A DNA stretch of 64,000 nt, from positions 1-64,000 of the forward strand of contig NZ_VCPC01000001.1 in NCBI RefSeq assembly GCF_005938225.1. Reading direction: 5' to 3'. Positions 7,425 through 14,612 of this stretch are shown piece by piece (the first letter of the stretch is position 1; the number at the start of each line of letters is the position of its first letter). The stretch comes from Arenibacterium halophilum (GTDB lineage: Bacteria; Pseudomonadota; Alphaproteobacteria; Rhodobacterales; Rhodobacteraceae). The notes beneath the pieces are model-generated. The model ran no database searches and was not told the origin of the DNA. It saw only the letters and a list, made by a program, of their open reading frames with translations. The position numbers and the translations under genes are program-made.

Positions 7425-8049
7425 ACCGGAACACCTAAGTAACACGATCTGGCGCACCTGTGGAAAAAGGGGCGGACGCCGAAACGCCCGCCCAGGTCCA
7501 ACAGGGAGGTTACGGGGGCATGCACGCGCACCGCGCCCCCGGGCGGGTCTTCTCCGCGCGCGGCATTGGAAAGACGTGTCTTGCTTTGGCTCGCGGACCA
7601 GCGCAAGTCTGCCACAGTCACCGGGTTCTCCGATCCAACCCCGGCACCGAGCAGCTAGCTTGTCAGCTCCAATTGGAGCCAAGCTACCACTGCCAATTCG
7701 GCTGTCGCCATGGGCTTTCTGAAAACCGAGCGCCAAGTATTTACTGAACTCGACTCGTTGCTCCGAGGCCTCGCCGAAACATTGTCCACGAAGTGTTGAC
7801 AAAGACCTGTCGAGCGAATCACCAATAATGTGCTTTATTGTGCGTAGTCCTATCCAATTGGACTCTCTCGTTTGGCAGGTCGCGCTTCTTCCAAGACAAT
7901 TGCGGCCTGCCGGAACGAGTTGGCCTGCCGAGCGCAGGTTCAATTGTTGGCAATTCGAAAACAATCGAACGCCAGATTTCAAGACGACGTCAGACACAAA
8001 TGGCTCAGACCGCAGCCCACAGCTTGGAACCTTCGGCGCGAGGTGACCT
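7425..8049. other. Gene-poor stretch of about 625 bases
   Basis: No frame on either strand gives a convincing protein. It contains a leftward terminator-like hairpin at 7464-7493 and, at about 7850-8000, an AT-richer part with several CAATTG/TTGGCAATTC motifs of no clear meaning. It may be the untranslated tail of the leftward cro operon or a decayed gene. Confidence 0.4.
7464..7493 (-). terminator. Rho-independent terminator, leftward
   Basis: Arms at 7469-7478 and 7485-7493 (one mismatch, loop CCGAAA) are followed on the minus strand by CTTTTTCC. It could end the leftward transcript that starts at the cro promoter near 9390 and passes the CII-like gene. Confidence 0.55.
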
Positions 8050-8274
8050 ATGGCAACATCACGGTTCGACATGCAAAGCATCGAAGTCCCCTGTCCTGTA
8101 TGCGGCCTTGAGATCGAGAGGTCGGTGGCGTGGATCAAATCCAACGGCCACTTCCTCTGCGACGGATGCGGAAGCGTGATCACGCTGCTGCGCGACCGGT
8201 TCCTGAAAGACCTTCAGAGCGCCGATCGCTTGATCGCCTACTCGCGGGCACAAGCCCCGCGCCGCCTGCATTGA
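8050..8274 (+). CDS. Small zinc-ribbon protein, 74 aa
   Basis: A 74-residue protein with two Cys pairs, CPVCG at 15-19 and CDGCG at 37-41, separated by 17 residues, the spacing of a zinc ribbon, followed by an amphipathic helix (SVITLLRDRFLKDLQSADRL). GAGGTG lies shortly before ATG 8050. No partner domain is present. It is read against the phage regulatory genes on its right, so it is likely accessory. Zinc-ribbon proteins of this size bind nucleic acid or protein; which applies here is unknown. Confidence 0.6.
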   Translation: MATSRFDMQSIEVPCPVCGLEIERSVAWIKSNGHFLCDGCGSVITLLRDRFLKDLQSADRLIAYSRAQAPRRLH

Positions 8275-8312
8275 CGGCCTGGCAGGGTAAATTTCAGGGA
8301 AATGTGCATCCA

Positions 8313-8771
8313 TCACGCCGCGCCCCGTTTCTGGCGCACATCGGCCTTCGCCTTCACGAGCACGGCGATCGCTTCGTCGATCTCGCGCTCGGCTTCGTCC
8401 AGGTGCCCGGCCTTCAGGGTTTCCGCCGCGCGAATGATCGCCGCCTGCGCCTCGCCGCATTCCTTTGCGACCAGACCGCAGCGGGCGTACAGGCTGATCA
8501 CATCCGCCTGGCTCAGGACCGGCTCGAAAACCCCGCCCGCGTGATCTGCGAAGAACTCGGCAAGCGGTACCGCGCAGCGGCTGTCGTGCAGCGCCAGCCG
8601 CACCAGGTAATTCACCCCGATGCCGCCCGGCCGCGATTCGTTCACCTCGGTGCCGTAAGACACCGTGCTATTGGCAAGGCCGAGCTGTTCTGCGACAGCC
8701 TCGACCCCACCGACTGCCCGATAGCATCGCGCCACCGCATCCTGAATCGTTCCGACTTTGGTTGCTCTCAT
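8313..8771 (-). CDS. Phage regulatory protein, CII-like helix-turn-helix
   Basis: A 152-residue protein. Residues about 9-32 read DAVARCYRAVGGVEAVAEQLGLANSTVSYGTEVNES in outline: a helix followed by a helix-turn-helix with the turn at GLANSTVS, the pattern of phage CII/CI-like regulators. The C-terminal half is a long charged helix (CGEAQAAIIRAAETLKAG, then DEAEREIDEAIAVLVKAKAD), probably for oligomerisation. ATG 8771 has AAGGG upstream. It is the third gene leftward from the cro promoter, the position of cII in lambda. The role in the lysis/lysogeny choice is inferred from position. Confidence 0.7.
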   Translation of the reverse strand: MRATKVGTIQDAVARCYRAVGGVEAVAEQLGLANSTVSYGTEVNESRPGGIGVNYLVRLALHDSRCAVPLAEFFADHAGGVFEPVLSQADVISLYARCGLVAKECGEAQAAIIRAAETLKAGHLDEAEREIDEAIAVLVKAKADVRQKRGAA

Positions 8772-8868
8772 GCGAAAACCCTTAGCGCCCTTTCGCTTGT
8801 TCGCGGACAAAACCCGAGGCACAGTATGGGCGAGTTTGAACCGAGTTACCCATTTGCTGATCTTACCG

Positions 8869-9123
8869 TCATTGCGCGGCGGCTTGCGCGCACAGATGGG
8901 AAAACCGCCGCGCAAGCATCTGATTTAAGAGAAATAAATCTTCTCGCGACAAAATGGCTGTTTTCTGGCTATCCTGGCCGCGTCGACCTTCCAGCAACGA
9001 CATTAGCAGGCGGACCGACGCAGCTATCCAACGGGTTCGGTCCGCCCTCTCCATCCACGCCCAATGGGAGGCGCGAACGGAATGCCAATGAAATGATGGC
9101 CAGTATGGCGCCGCCGTGGTCAC
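8869..9123 (-). CDS. Hypothetical phage protein, GTG start, 84 aa
   Basis: An 84-codon frame beginning with GTG at 9123 that overlaps the stop of the cro-like gene by 4 bases (GTGA), a coupling seen throughout this element. The product is Trp-rich at the N-terminus (YWPSFHWH, SHWAWMERADRTRW) and helical after that. No family recognised. The overlap is the main support; without it the frame would be doubtful. Confidence 0.5.
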   Translation of the reverse strand: MTTAAPYWPSFHWHSVRASHWAWMERADRTRWIAASVRLLMSLLEGRRGQDSQKTAILSREDLFLLNQMLARRFSHLCAQAAAQ

Positions 9124-9386
9124 GCGGCATCGCTTTCGGATGGCACAGGCCGAATGTCGTGCAGCTTAGCGACAAGTTCGTGCGTAATCGCATAGCCTCG
9201 CGAGCGTCCCGCCTCGACAAAGGCGGCATGGTAGCGCGCTGGTATCGAATTGTACTGCCCCCATTTGTAGACCTGCCCAACAGTGATTGCGCTCCCCACA
9301 CCGGCCAGCGCTGCGGAGAGATCAGAAGCAAGTTCCGATCGGGACGGCCACAGCTTGATGAGATCAACAACGTAAGAGAAGGTCAT
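9120..9386 (-). CDS. Cro-like repressor
   Basis: An 88-residue protein with a helix-turn-helix of the YdaS/Cro kind: LWPSRSELASDLSAAL (helix and first part), then ITVGQVYKWGQYNSIP with the Trp and Ile-Pro typical of these proteins, and RYHAAFVEAGRSRGY. ATG 9386 is chosen over an upstream in-frame ATG at 9425, because operators occupy 9401-9419. It is transcribed away from the cI-like gene across a shared operator region, so it should repress cI or its own promoter and start the leftward early operon. DNA binding at TGGA-N7-TCCA is predicted. Confidence 0.75.
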   Translation of the reverse strand: MTFSYVVDLIKLWPSRSELASDLSAALAGVGSAITVGQVYKWGQYNSIPARYHAAFVEAGRSRGYAITHELVAKLHDIRPVPSESDAA

Positions 9387-9400
9387 AGCACCACACCGAT

Positions 9401-9460
9401 AATGGACACTTCTTCCATTGGTCAAGTGTGGAAAAAATTTTTATGGAAATATTTTCCAGA
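9401..9460. promoter_or_regulatory. cI/cro divergent operator region
   Basis: Two matches to TGGA-N7-TCCA lie between the divergent cro-like and cI-like genes: one at 9403-9417 (flanked by AA/TT, arms AATGGA and TCCATT perfect) and one at 9444-9458, centred 41 bases apart. A half-match lies between them at 9429-9443. The same sequence recurs at 9950-9998. Confidence 0.7.
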
Positions 9461-9478
9461 AATTCGTTCGTTCGCGCC

Positions 9479-9772
9479 ATGAACAGAGCCAATGCCAACC
9501 CAGCTGTTGACCTCGCCAACGTAGCCACGCGCGTTCGAAATGTACGCGAAGCTTACGGCATGGCCAGTGGCGACTTTGCCCGCTCAATCGGCGTCGACCC
9601 ATCAAGCTACTCGAAAATCGAGAAGGGCACGAAGCCCCTTAAGATGGAGATGGGCGTAGCGGTTTGTGAAGCATATGGCGTCACACTCGACTACATTTAC
9701 CGGGGTCGCTTGGGCGATTTGCCAGAAAAAGTCCTGCGACATCTGCAGAGCACACAGCGCCAGGCAAACTGA
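9479..9772 (+). CDS. CI-type repressor, XRE family, no peptidase domain
   Basis: A protein of 97 residues from ATG 9479 (longer in-frame starts at GTG 9428 or ATG 9443 would lie inside the operators). Residues about 16-70 are an XRE helix-turn-helix: RVRNVREAYGMASGDFARSI, GVDPSSYSKIEKGTKPLKM and AVCEAYGVTLDYIYRG. There is no S24 LexA-type peptidase domain, so RecA-triggered self-cleavage as in lambda CI is not possible. Release from repression probably needs an antirepressor or competition by Cro. Two sets of operators, here and at 9950-9998, are its likely targets. No strong ribosome site precedes the start. Confidence 0.75.
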   Translation: MNRANANPAVDLANVATRVRNVREAYGMASGDFARSIGVDPSSYSKIEKGTKPLKMEMGVAVCEAYGVTLDYIYRGRLGDLPEKVLRHLQSTQRQAN

Positions 9773-9879
9773 ACCGATCTGAGCAGCCGAAAGACACGCC
9801 ACCGGTAGACGTCATCGATCGATACATCCCAGCGATCCGCCGCCCACAAGACGAACCGATCGTGTAACGGCATTCGCAT
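9697..9879 (-). CDS. Small ORF with strong ribosome site, overlaps cI end
   Basis: A 60-codon frame starting at ATG 9879 with GGAGG 6 bases upstream. The first 30 residues (HDRFVLWAADRWDVSIDDVY) look like a real protein and suggest a helix-turn-helix; the last part is arginine and cysteine rich and runs antisense over the last 76 bases of the cI-like gene. The ribosome site is the best argument for it. It may be a small regulator or an antisense brake on cI. Confidence 0.4.
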   Translation of the reverse strand: MRMPLHDRFVLWAADRWDVSIDDVYRWRVFRLLRSVQFAWRCVLCRCRRTFSGKSPKRPR

Positions 9880-9949
9880 CCAAATCCTCCCTTATCGTAT
9901 GGTCGCAAGGTAGACATTGGCCTTTGCGAAAGGAAAAGAAGCAAAAACA

Positions 9950-10004
9950 AATGGAAATATTTTCCATTATTCACTTGACTATGGAAGTTTTGTCCATTTC
10001 ATAT
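9950..10004 (+). promoter_or_regulatory. Repressor-controlled promoter of the rightward phage operon
   Basis: Two copies of TGGA-N7-TCCA lie at 9952-9966 and 9982-9996, centred 30 bases apart. The first is identical to the cI-proximal operator. TTGACT at 9975-9980 with TCATAT at 9999-10004 (spacer 18) forms a plausible promoter, and the second operator fills the spacer. Repressor binding there would block polymerase. The first gene of the operon follows at 10036. Confidence 0.65.
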
Positions 10005-10035
10005 GCTGTCCAATCACACCGATTGGAGGCCACCC

Positions 10036-10245
10036 ATGCCCGACAACTCGAACTGCCCGCCCCCGGCTTCGCCCTCGCGCTTTGCTGCGCTGACCAGTAT
10101 CATCCGCGCGCTGCCTGACGCGCCGCGCGGCCCGGTTGGCCCTGCGAGTGCCGAGGATGATCTGGTGGTCCGCATCCACGCCCATGCCGCCCGCATCGGG
10201 CGTACCGGCCCGTCCCCGCTGATCCTGCCGCAGGCGCGGGTATGA
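10036..10245 (+). CDS. Hypothetical phage protein, 69 aa
   Basis: A 69-residue protein rich in proline and alanine (NCPPPASPSRFAALTSIIRA), with one amphipathic helix and the charged segment EDDLVVRIHAHAARIGR. ATG 10036 has GGAGG at good spacing; an in-frame ATG at 10003 lies within the promoter and is rejected. It is the first gene of a chain that runs with 4-base overlaps to the ParB-like gene. No family recognised. Confidence 0.65.
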   Translation: MPDNSNCPPPASPSRFAALTSIIRALPDAPRGPVGPASAEDDLVVRIHAHAARIGRTGPSPLILPQARV

Positions 10246-10523
10246 GTGCCGTCGCCACGGGAATCCGTCATGCGCGGCTGGTGCTGGCCAGCGAGCTCGA
10301 GCTGCTGCCCGTTGCCGAGCGCGCCGAGGCCATGCGCGCGGCCTGCATCGACACCGGCGGGTGTTTCGTGCCCGCCCGCACGGTGCAGGGTGGCACGCAT
10401 TATGCCGAGGTCAGCTGTCTCGGCGTCTACCACGCGGGCGGCGACATGGCCGAGGCCATCGCCCACTGGATCAAGGCCGCGCATCGCATGGAGATCAGCG
10501 CGCAGACAGGGGTGGCGGCATGA
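10242..10523 (+). CDS. Hypothetical phage protein, 93 aa
   Basis: A 93-residue soluble protein overlapping the previous stop by 4 bases (ATGA). It has a helical N-terminal half (LASELELLPVAERAEAMRAA) and two cysteines (ACIDTGGCF) before a short strand region and a C-terminal helix (AEAIAHWIKAAHRMEI). Coupled translation with its neighbours suggests a joint early function. No family recognised. Confidence 0.65.
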   Translation: MSAVATGIRHARLVLASELELLPVAERAEAMRAACIDTGGCFVPARTVQGGTHYAEVSCLGVYHAGGDMAEAIAHWIKAAHRMEISAQTGVAA

Positions 10524-10675
10524 CCGACTTCGACAAGGCCGTGCGCCGCGCGCCCGTCCGCCTGCCCCTGAAGCGCCCCGATCCCTCCAGCCATCTGGGC
10601 CGCCACGGCGCCCATTGGATCATCCTTTGCGCGGCTTTCGTGGTCTGCGGCCTGATCTGGGCCGCGATCCGATGA
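10520..10675 (+). CDS. Small single-pass membrane protein, 51 aa
   Basis: A 51-residue protein with a basic N-terminal half (DKAVRRAPVRLPLKRPDP) and one hydrophobic segment at about 31-50 (WIILCAAFVVCGLIWAAI). By the positive-inside rule the N-terminus faces the cytoplasm. Both ends overlap neighbouring genes by 4 bases (ATGA). Small membrane proteins in this position could modulate lysis or superinfection; nothing in the sequence decides it. Confidence 0.65.
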   Translation: MTDFDKAVRRAPVRLPLKRPDPSSHLGRHGAHWIILCAAFVVCGLIWAAIR

Positions 10676-10986
10676 CCGCCTCCTCGTTTGGCGCCTCCCG
10701 CGCCAACCCGCCCGGGCCGGCCACCACTCACGACTCCCCCCAGCCGGCCCGGGCGACGGATTACATCGATCCCTTCCCGCACCCGCGCCTGTGGCAGTTC
10801 ACGCTGGGCACCGTCGTCACATGGGTGAAGTCATTCCAGGCCGAGGGCAACCGCCGCGATCTGGGCCATGTCGTCGGCTTCGCCCAGGACCCGAACGCGC
10901 TGCCGTTGATCCGCGTGCGCTGGCAATCCGGCGACACCTCGGATGTCCCGCCGGGATATCTCCGCCTTGAAAAGGACCGCACATGA
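10672..10986 (+). CDS. Hypothetical phage protein, 104 aa
   Basis: A 104-residue protein with an unstructured Ser/Pro/Ala N-terminus (1-30) and a compact second half rich in strands: WQFTLGTVVTWVKSFQ, LGHVVGFAQDP, LIRVRWQSGDTSDVPPGYL. That half resembles a small SH3-like barrel, but this is a guess from the strand pattern. It overlaps both neighbours by 4 bases, the last being the ParB-like gene, with which it may work. Confidence 0.65.
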   Translation: MTASSFGASRANPPGPATTHDSPQPARATDYIDPFPHPRLWQFTLGTVVTWVKSFQAEGNRRDLGHVVGFAQDPNALPLIRVRWQSGDTSDVPPGYLRLEKDRT

Positions 10987-12839
10987 ACACGCACGTCACC
11001 CCCGCAGCCGAGACCCGGCTTATCTCGCTGGCCGATCTCTACCTGCACGACATCAACCCGCGCCAGAACGGCTCGGCCGAGGATACCGCCGCCATGGCCG
11101 CCAGCATCGCGGTGAACGGGCTGCTGCAGAACCTGACCGGCTATGCCGATCCGGATCGGCCGGGTATCGGCATCGTCGCCGGCGGGCGCCGCCTGCGCGG
11201 GCTGCAGCACCTGGCCGAGCACGGCAGCGGTACGATGGACGCCCAGCCGATCGACTTCACCGCGATCCCGGTGCGCGTGACCGACGATGCCTTTGTCGCC
11301 CGCGCCTGGGCGGGCACGGAATCGGCCACGCAGAAGCCGCTGCACCCCGCCGACGAAATCCGCGCCTATGCCGCCATGTCCGATCAGGGCAACAGCCCCG
11401 AGATGATCGCCCGCGCCTTTGCGCAGAGCGTCGCCCATGTGCGCCGACGGCTGGCGCTGGCCGATTTGATTCCCGAAGCGCTCAGCGCGCTGCGCGAGGG
11501 CCACATCAGCCTCGATGTCGCCAAGGCTCTGACACTGGCGCCCAGCCATGCCGAGCAGCTCGCCACGCTCACCACCGCCCGCGCGGGCAACTGGACGGCC
11601 GAGCGGGTGCGCCGCCAGCTGACCCCCGACAGCGTGGCCAGCACCGACCGCCGCGCGATCTTCGTCGGGCTCGAGGCCTATCGCGCCGCAGGTGGCACCA
11701 TGATCGACGATCTTTTCGCCGACTGCTGCTACCTGACCGACGCCGATTTGCTGCATCAGCTGTTCGTCGCCACGCTGGATGAACGGGCCGAGGCCCTGCG
11801 CGCGGAACAGGGCTGGGCTTGGGTGAAGGTCAGCTATGACCAATGGAGCGACCACAGCCTCACGTCAGGCTGCGAGCGTATCCAGCGGACAGCCGTCGAG
11901 CTGCCGACCGGCGACCGGGACCGATTGGCCGAGCTGGAGGATATCCAGTTCTCCGAAGGGCTGAACGACACCGAGCGCGCCGAGATCGAGGCGCTGCGCG
12001 ACCGTGCCAAAGGCGATTACAGCGACGAGGATCGCGAAGCCGGCGGTATCGTCGTGCTGGTCGACCGCCACGGCACCCTGACGATCGAGGGCGCCTATCG
12101 CCGAGAGGCAAAGTCAAGGGCACACGATACGACCGAGACCGGCAGTACCGCTCCCGCCGCCGAAAAAACCCTGCCGCAGGCCGCGCTGGACGATCTGCAC
12201 CGCATCGAGCTGCTGGCGCTGCAAACTGCCCTGCTCGACAAGCCCGAGCTGGTGCTGGACCTGCTGGCCTGGCAGATCGAGCGCCGGGCCCCGGCGTGGT
12301 GCAGCCCCTTCTCCGTGCAGCTGTCCGATCAGCAGATCACGCCCGAGGCCGCGCAGCATGTCACCATCGACGCGCGGTTAGCCGACACCAGCAATGCCAC
12401 AGAGTTCAACAAGACGGACAACCCGGTCGACCAGTTCACGGCCTTCCAGGCCAAGGGCAAGAAGCACCGCAACCAGGTGCTGACCCGGCACTTCGTGCGC
12501 ACGCTGAATCGCATGACCTCCGACCAGGCGCCGCTGGCCGATCATCTGGCCGAGTTGACCGGCACCGCGATCCGCAAGGTCTGGACGCCCTGCGCCCCGG
12601 GATACTTCAAGCGCCTGCCTGCCGGACGGTTGGACGGTCTCTGGCAGGAGCTCACCGCCCTGACCGCCGAGGCCGAAGAAGCCGTGGCCTTCGCCAGGCT
12701 GAAGAAAGCCGAAAAGGCAGACGAGCTCGCCCGGCTGTTCCAGGACGCCAGCGCCCGCGAAGCCCTCGGCCTCTCCCGCGAGCAAGCCGCCGCGATCGAC
12801 GCCTGGCTGCCGGCCGAGCTGCAACGCGCAGCGAAGTGA
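10983..12839 (+). CDS. ParB/Srx-fold phage protein
   Basis: A 618-residue protein. Residues 10-100 carry a ParB N-terminal fold: LISLADLYLHDINPRQN, DTAAMAASIAVNGLLQNLTG and the GIVAGGRRLRGLQHL motif, followed by a KorB-like helix-turn-helix (SPEMIARAFAQSVAHVRRRL, near 135-155). GIVAGGRRLRG corresponds to the ParB GERRxRA box, which binds CTP or acts as nuclease in different relatives. The C-terminal 350 residues are helical and not assigned. No ParA ATPase is encoded nearby, so plasmid-style partition is unlikely; a role in phage DNA handling, or protein modification as in phage Srx-fold proteins, is possible. Confidence 0.8.
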   Translation: MNTHVTPAAETRLISLADLYLHDINPRQNGSAEDTAAMAASIAVNGLLQNLTGYADPDRPGIGIVAGGRRLRGLQHLAEHGSGTMDAQPIDFTAIPVRVTDDAFVARAWAGTESATQKPLHPADEIRAYAAMSDQGNSPEMIARAFAQSVAHVRRRLALADLIPEALSALREGHISLDVAKALTLAPSHAEQLATLTTARAGNWTAERVRRQLTPDSVASTDRRAIFVGLEAYRAAGGTMIDDLFADCCYLTDADLLHQLFVATLDERAEALRAEQGWAWVKVSYDQWSDHSLTSGCERIQRTAVELPTGDRDRLAELEDIQFSEGLNDTERAEIEALRDRAKGDYSDEDREAGGIVVLVDRHGTLTIEGAYRREAKSRAHDTTETGSTAPAAEKTLPQAALDDLHRIELLALQTALLDKPELVLDLLAWQIERRAPAWCSPFSVQLSDQQITPEAAQHVTIDARLADTSNATEFNKTDNPVDQFTAFQAKGKKHRNQVLTRHFVRTLNRMTSDQAPLADHLAELTGTAIRKVWTPCAPGYFKRLPAGRLDGLWQELTALTAEAEEAVAFARLKKAEKADELARLFQDASAREALGLSREQAAAIDAWLPAELQRAAK

Positions 12840-12940
12840 AACACCGGAACGCGCAGCGCGGTGCTGCGCTCCCCCGCCGCGGGCATGTCGCCCATTTCCT
12901 CATCCGGGGCGGCGGGGGCATCAACCAAGGGAGCGATTGG

Positions 12941-13132
12941 ATGAAGCGGCCCAAGACCTACACCATCAAGATCGACGTCGAGAATGGCGGCAAAGCGATC
13001 AATGCCATCCAGGTCACCCTGACCCGCCACATCGAGCGCGACATCGACACCGTGTTCAACATCGACCTCGTCGACGACCCGCTCTACCCCGCCCTGCACA
13101 CCTACGTGATGAACAATCCACCGAGGAATTAG
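12941..13132 (+). CDS. Hypothetical phage protein, 63 aa
   Basis: A 63-residue protein (MKRPKTYTIKIDVENGGKAI...) with three predicted strands and a short acidic tail, preceded by GGGAG at 7 bases. It follows the ParB-like gene after 101 bases in which a GC-rich imperfect inverted repeat is seen but no T tract. No family recognised. Confidence 0.6.
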   Translation: MKRPKTYTIKIDVENGGKAINAIQVTLTRHIERDIDTVFNIDLVDDPLYPALHTYVMNNPPRN

Positions 13133-13168
13133 GATTGTGGAGGCCTTCACGACGGACAAAGAACTGAC

Positions 13169-13369
13169 ATGAAAGCAGCAATGATGTCCGTCCTACAATT
13201 GAAGATCGAGTCTTTGTCGCGCCAGCTCGGGGAAGTCGCGAAGCGCAACGCCGACCTGACGACGGAAAATGAACGCGTCCGCAAACTTCTAGACGAGTTT
13301 GCACGACGCCATGAACGCGATCAGGCACAAATCGAGAAACTGACCAGCGGAAGGCTCAATCCATCGTGA
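13169..13369 (+). CDS. Small coiled-coil protein, 66 aa
   Basis: A 66-residue protein that is almost entirely helical with heptad spacing: LQLKIESLSRQLGEVAKRN, then DLTTENERVRKLLDEFARRH. It should form a parallel dimer or trimer. It overlaps the excisionase-like gene by 4 bases (GTGA), which suggests joint expression. Function unknown. Confidence 0.6.
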   Translation: MKAAMMSVLQLKIESLSRQLGEVAKRNADLTTENERVRKLLDEFARRHERDQAQIEKLTSGRLNPS

Positions 13370-13572
13370 AACACTTCCAACCCATCTGCGTCCGCGAAAC
13401 CAGGGCCGCCCAGCTGCTTGATCTGACCAGCAAGGAATTTCGCGATCTGGTGTCGAAGGGTGCATTGCCTCGACCAGTCCGCGTAGGCGGGTTCGATCGC
13501 TGGCGAGTCTCTGATCTTGAAGCCATCCTGAACGGAGATGCGGCGCTGCCCAGCGAGGACATTGAGCTGTGA
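13366..13572 (+). CDS. AlpA/MerR-type excisionase-like DNA-binding protein
   Basis: A 68-residue winged helix-turn-helix of the AlpA/HTH_17 class: TRAAQLLDLTSKEFRDLVSK is the helix-turn-helix, ALPRPVRVGGFDRWRVSDLE the wing with the RWR motif typical of this family, then a short helix. It starts with GTG overlapping the previous stop and ends overlapping the integrase gene by 4 bases (GTGA). Excisionases steer integrase toward excision by bending DNA at att sites. The role follows from size, fold and position directly before the integrase. Confidence 0.75.
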   Translation: MKHFQPICVRETRAAQLLDLTSKEFRDLVSKGALPRPVRVGGFDRWRVSDLEAILNGDAALPSEDIEL

Positions 13573-14612
13573 AGCCCCCGAAGCCCCGGATCGCCAAGCC
13601 GCGCCTCGTCTGGAAGTACGACCGCCGCAAGAATGTGTGGGTGCCCTATCACAGGGTGTCATGGCGCGAGGGCGACCGACAGCGCCAGAAAACGGTCAAG
13701 CTCGACTGGAAAGGTGACGCAGCCCTTCTGGACGAACTCTACTGGCGCTGCCAAGCTGGCAACCATGAACGTCAGCAGTTGCCCGCCAAGTACACCTGGC
13801 GCGAACTGGTAATTGCCTGGCGTACCGACCCCCGCATTCAGGGCCGATTGGCGGATAGTACGAAGGTGTCTTATCGCCGCACGATGGACGCGATCCTGAT
13901 GAAGAATGCGGCAAAAGACGTGCGGCACACGACCCGGCAAGGCGTCCGGGCGATCCACGACAGCCTGGCCGAAACGCCGCGTAAAGCCGATTGGTATATC
14001 CAGACCATCAGCCTGTTGTGGAACTACGCCAAGAATAAGCGGGATTGGCCTTTGGGCGACAACCCGGCATCGGGTATCGACCTCTTCGGCAAGCAGCGCG
14101 AATTTCTGCCCTGGCCGGAATGGTTGGTGAACAAGCTCGACACCGCACCTGACAACGTGCGAGCAGCGGCCGAACTCATTCGCGCGACCGGGCAACGCCC
14201 GAACGCAGCCATCACCATGCGCTTTGACCATTTTCACGGTGAGACCATGACCGTGCTCGATGAAAAAGGCGGCGAATTCATTGAAGTGTTTTGCCCTCCT
14301 GCGCTGAGGCAATTTATTGCAGACAGGCGCCGTGCCGGTGCCCATGTGCTTGCGAAAAACCTGACCGCGCCGCTGGGGTACGATGCCATCGAAAAGGCGT
14401 TCCGAACCTGGCGCAACGGCCTCGGGCCAAAAGCCAAGCCGTTCACGTTGCACGGTTTGAGAAAGCTGGCCATCGTCCAGCTGGCAGAGGCCGGATGCAC
14501 TGATGCCGAGATCCAGGCCGTGACGAATCAATCTGCCGAAATGGTCGCCTACTACCGCTCAAAGGCCAGCAGATTGCGCCTGTCCAAGTCCGCCCAAGAG
14601 CGAAGAACATGA
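13569..14612 (+). CDS. int: Tyrosine recombinase (phage integrase)
   Basis: A 347-residue site-specific recombinase. The N-terminus is a basic arm-binding part, then a SAM-like core-binding domain (about 75-175, TWRELVIAWRT, DWYIQTISLLWNYAKNKRDW), then the catalytic domain. Visible active-site residues are the first Arg in ELIRATGQRPNAAITMRF (about 197-214), HGLRKLA (His and second Arg near 297) and the nucleophile in VAYYRSKA (Tyr near 329). The gene begins with GTG overlapping the excisionase-like stop and ends 77 bases from the tRNA-Leu 3' end, consistent with integration there. Confidence 0.9.
   Translation: MKPPKPRIAKPRLVWKYDRRKNVWVPYHRVSWREGDRQRQKTVKLDWKGDAALLDELYWRCQAGNHERQQLPAKYTWRELVIAWRTDPRIQGRLADSTKVSYRRTMDAILMKNAAKDVRHTTRQGVRAIHDSLAETPRKADWYIQTISLLWNYAKNKRDWPLGDNPASGIDLFGKQREFLPWPEWLVNKLDTAPDNVRAAAELIRATGQRPNAAITMRFDHFHGETMTVLDEKGGEFIEVFCPPALRQFIADRRRAGAHVLAKNLTAPLGYDAIEKAFRTWRNGLGPKAKPFTLHGLRKLAIVQLAEAGCTDAEIQAVTNQSAEMVAYYRSKASRLRLSKSAQERRT

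Noticed and set aside
7061-7621. A 186-codon minus-strand frame over the 6924-7424 gene
   Set aside because: It passes through the leftward terminator hairpin, and its translation is less protein-like than the plus-strand frame.
6609-8183. A 524-codon frame on the minus strand over the phage cargo
   Set aside because: It runs across two plausible rightward genes and a terminator, its translation is arginine and cysteine rich and low in structure, and it has no ribosome site. Probably chance.
10761-11855. A 364-codon minus-strand frame opposite the ParB-like gene
   Set aside because: Antisense shadow; product rich in Gly, Ala and Val without motifs.
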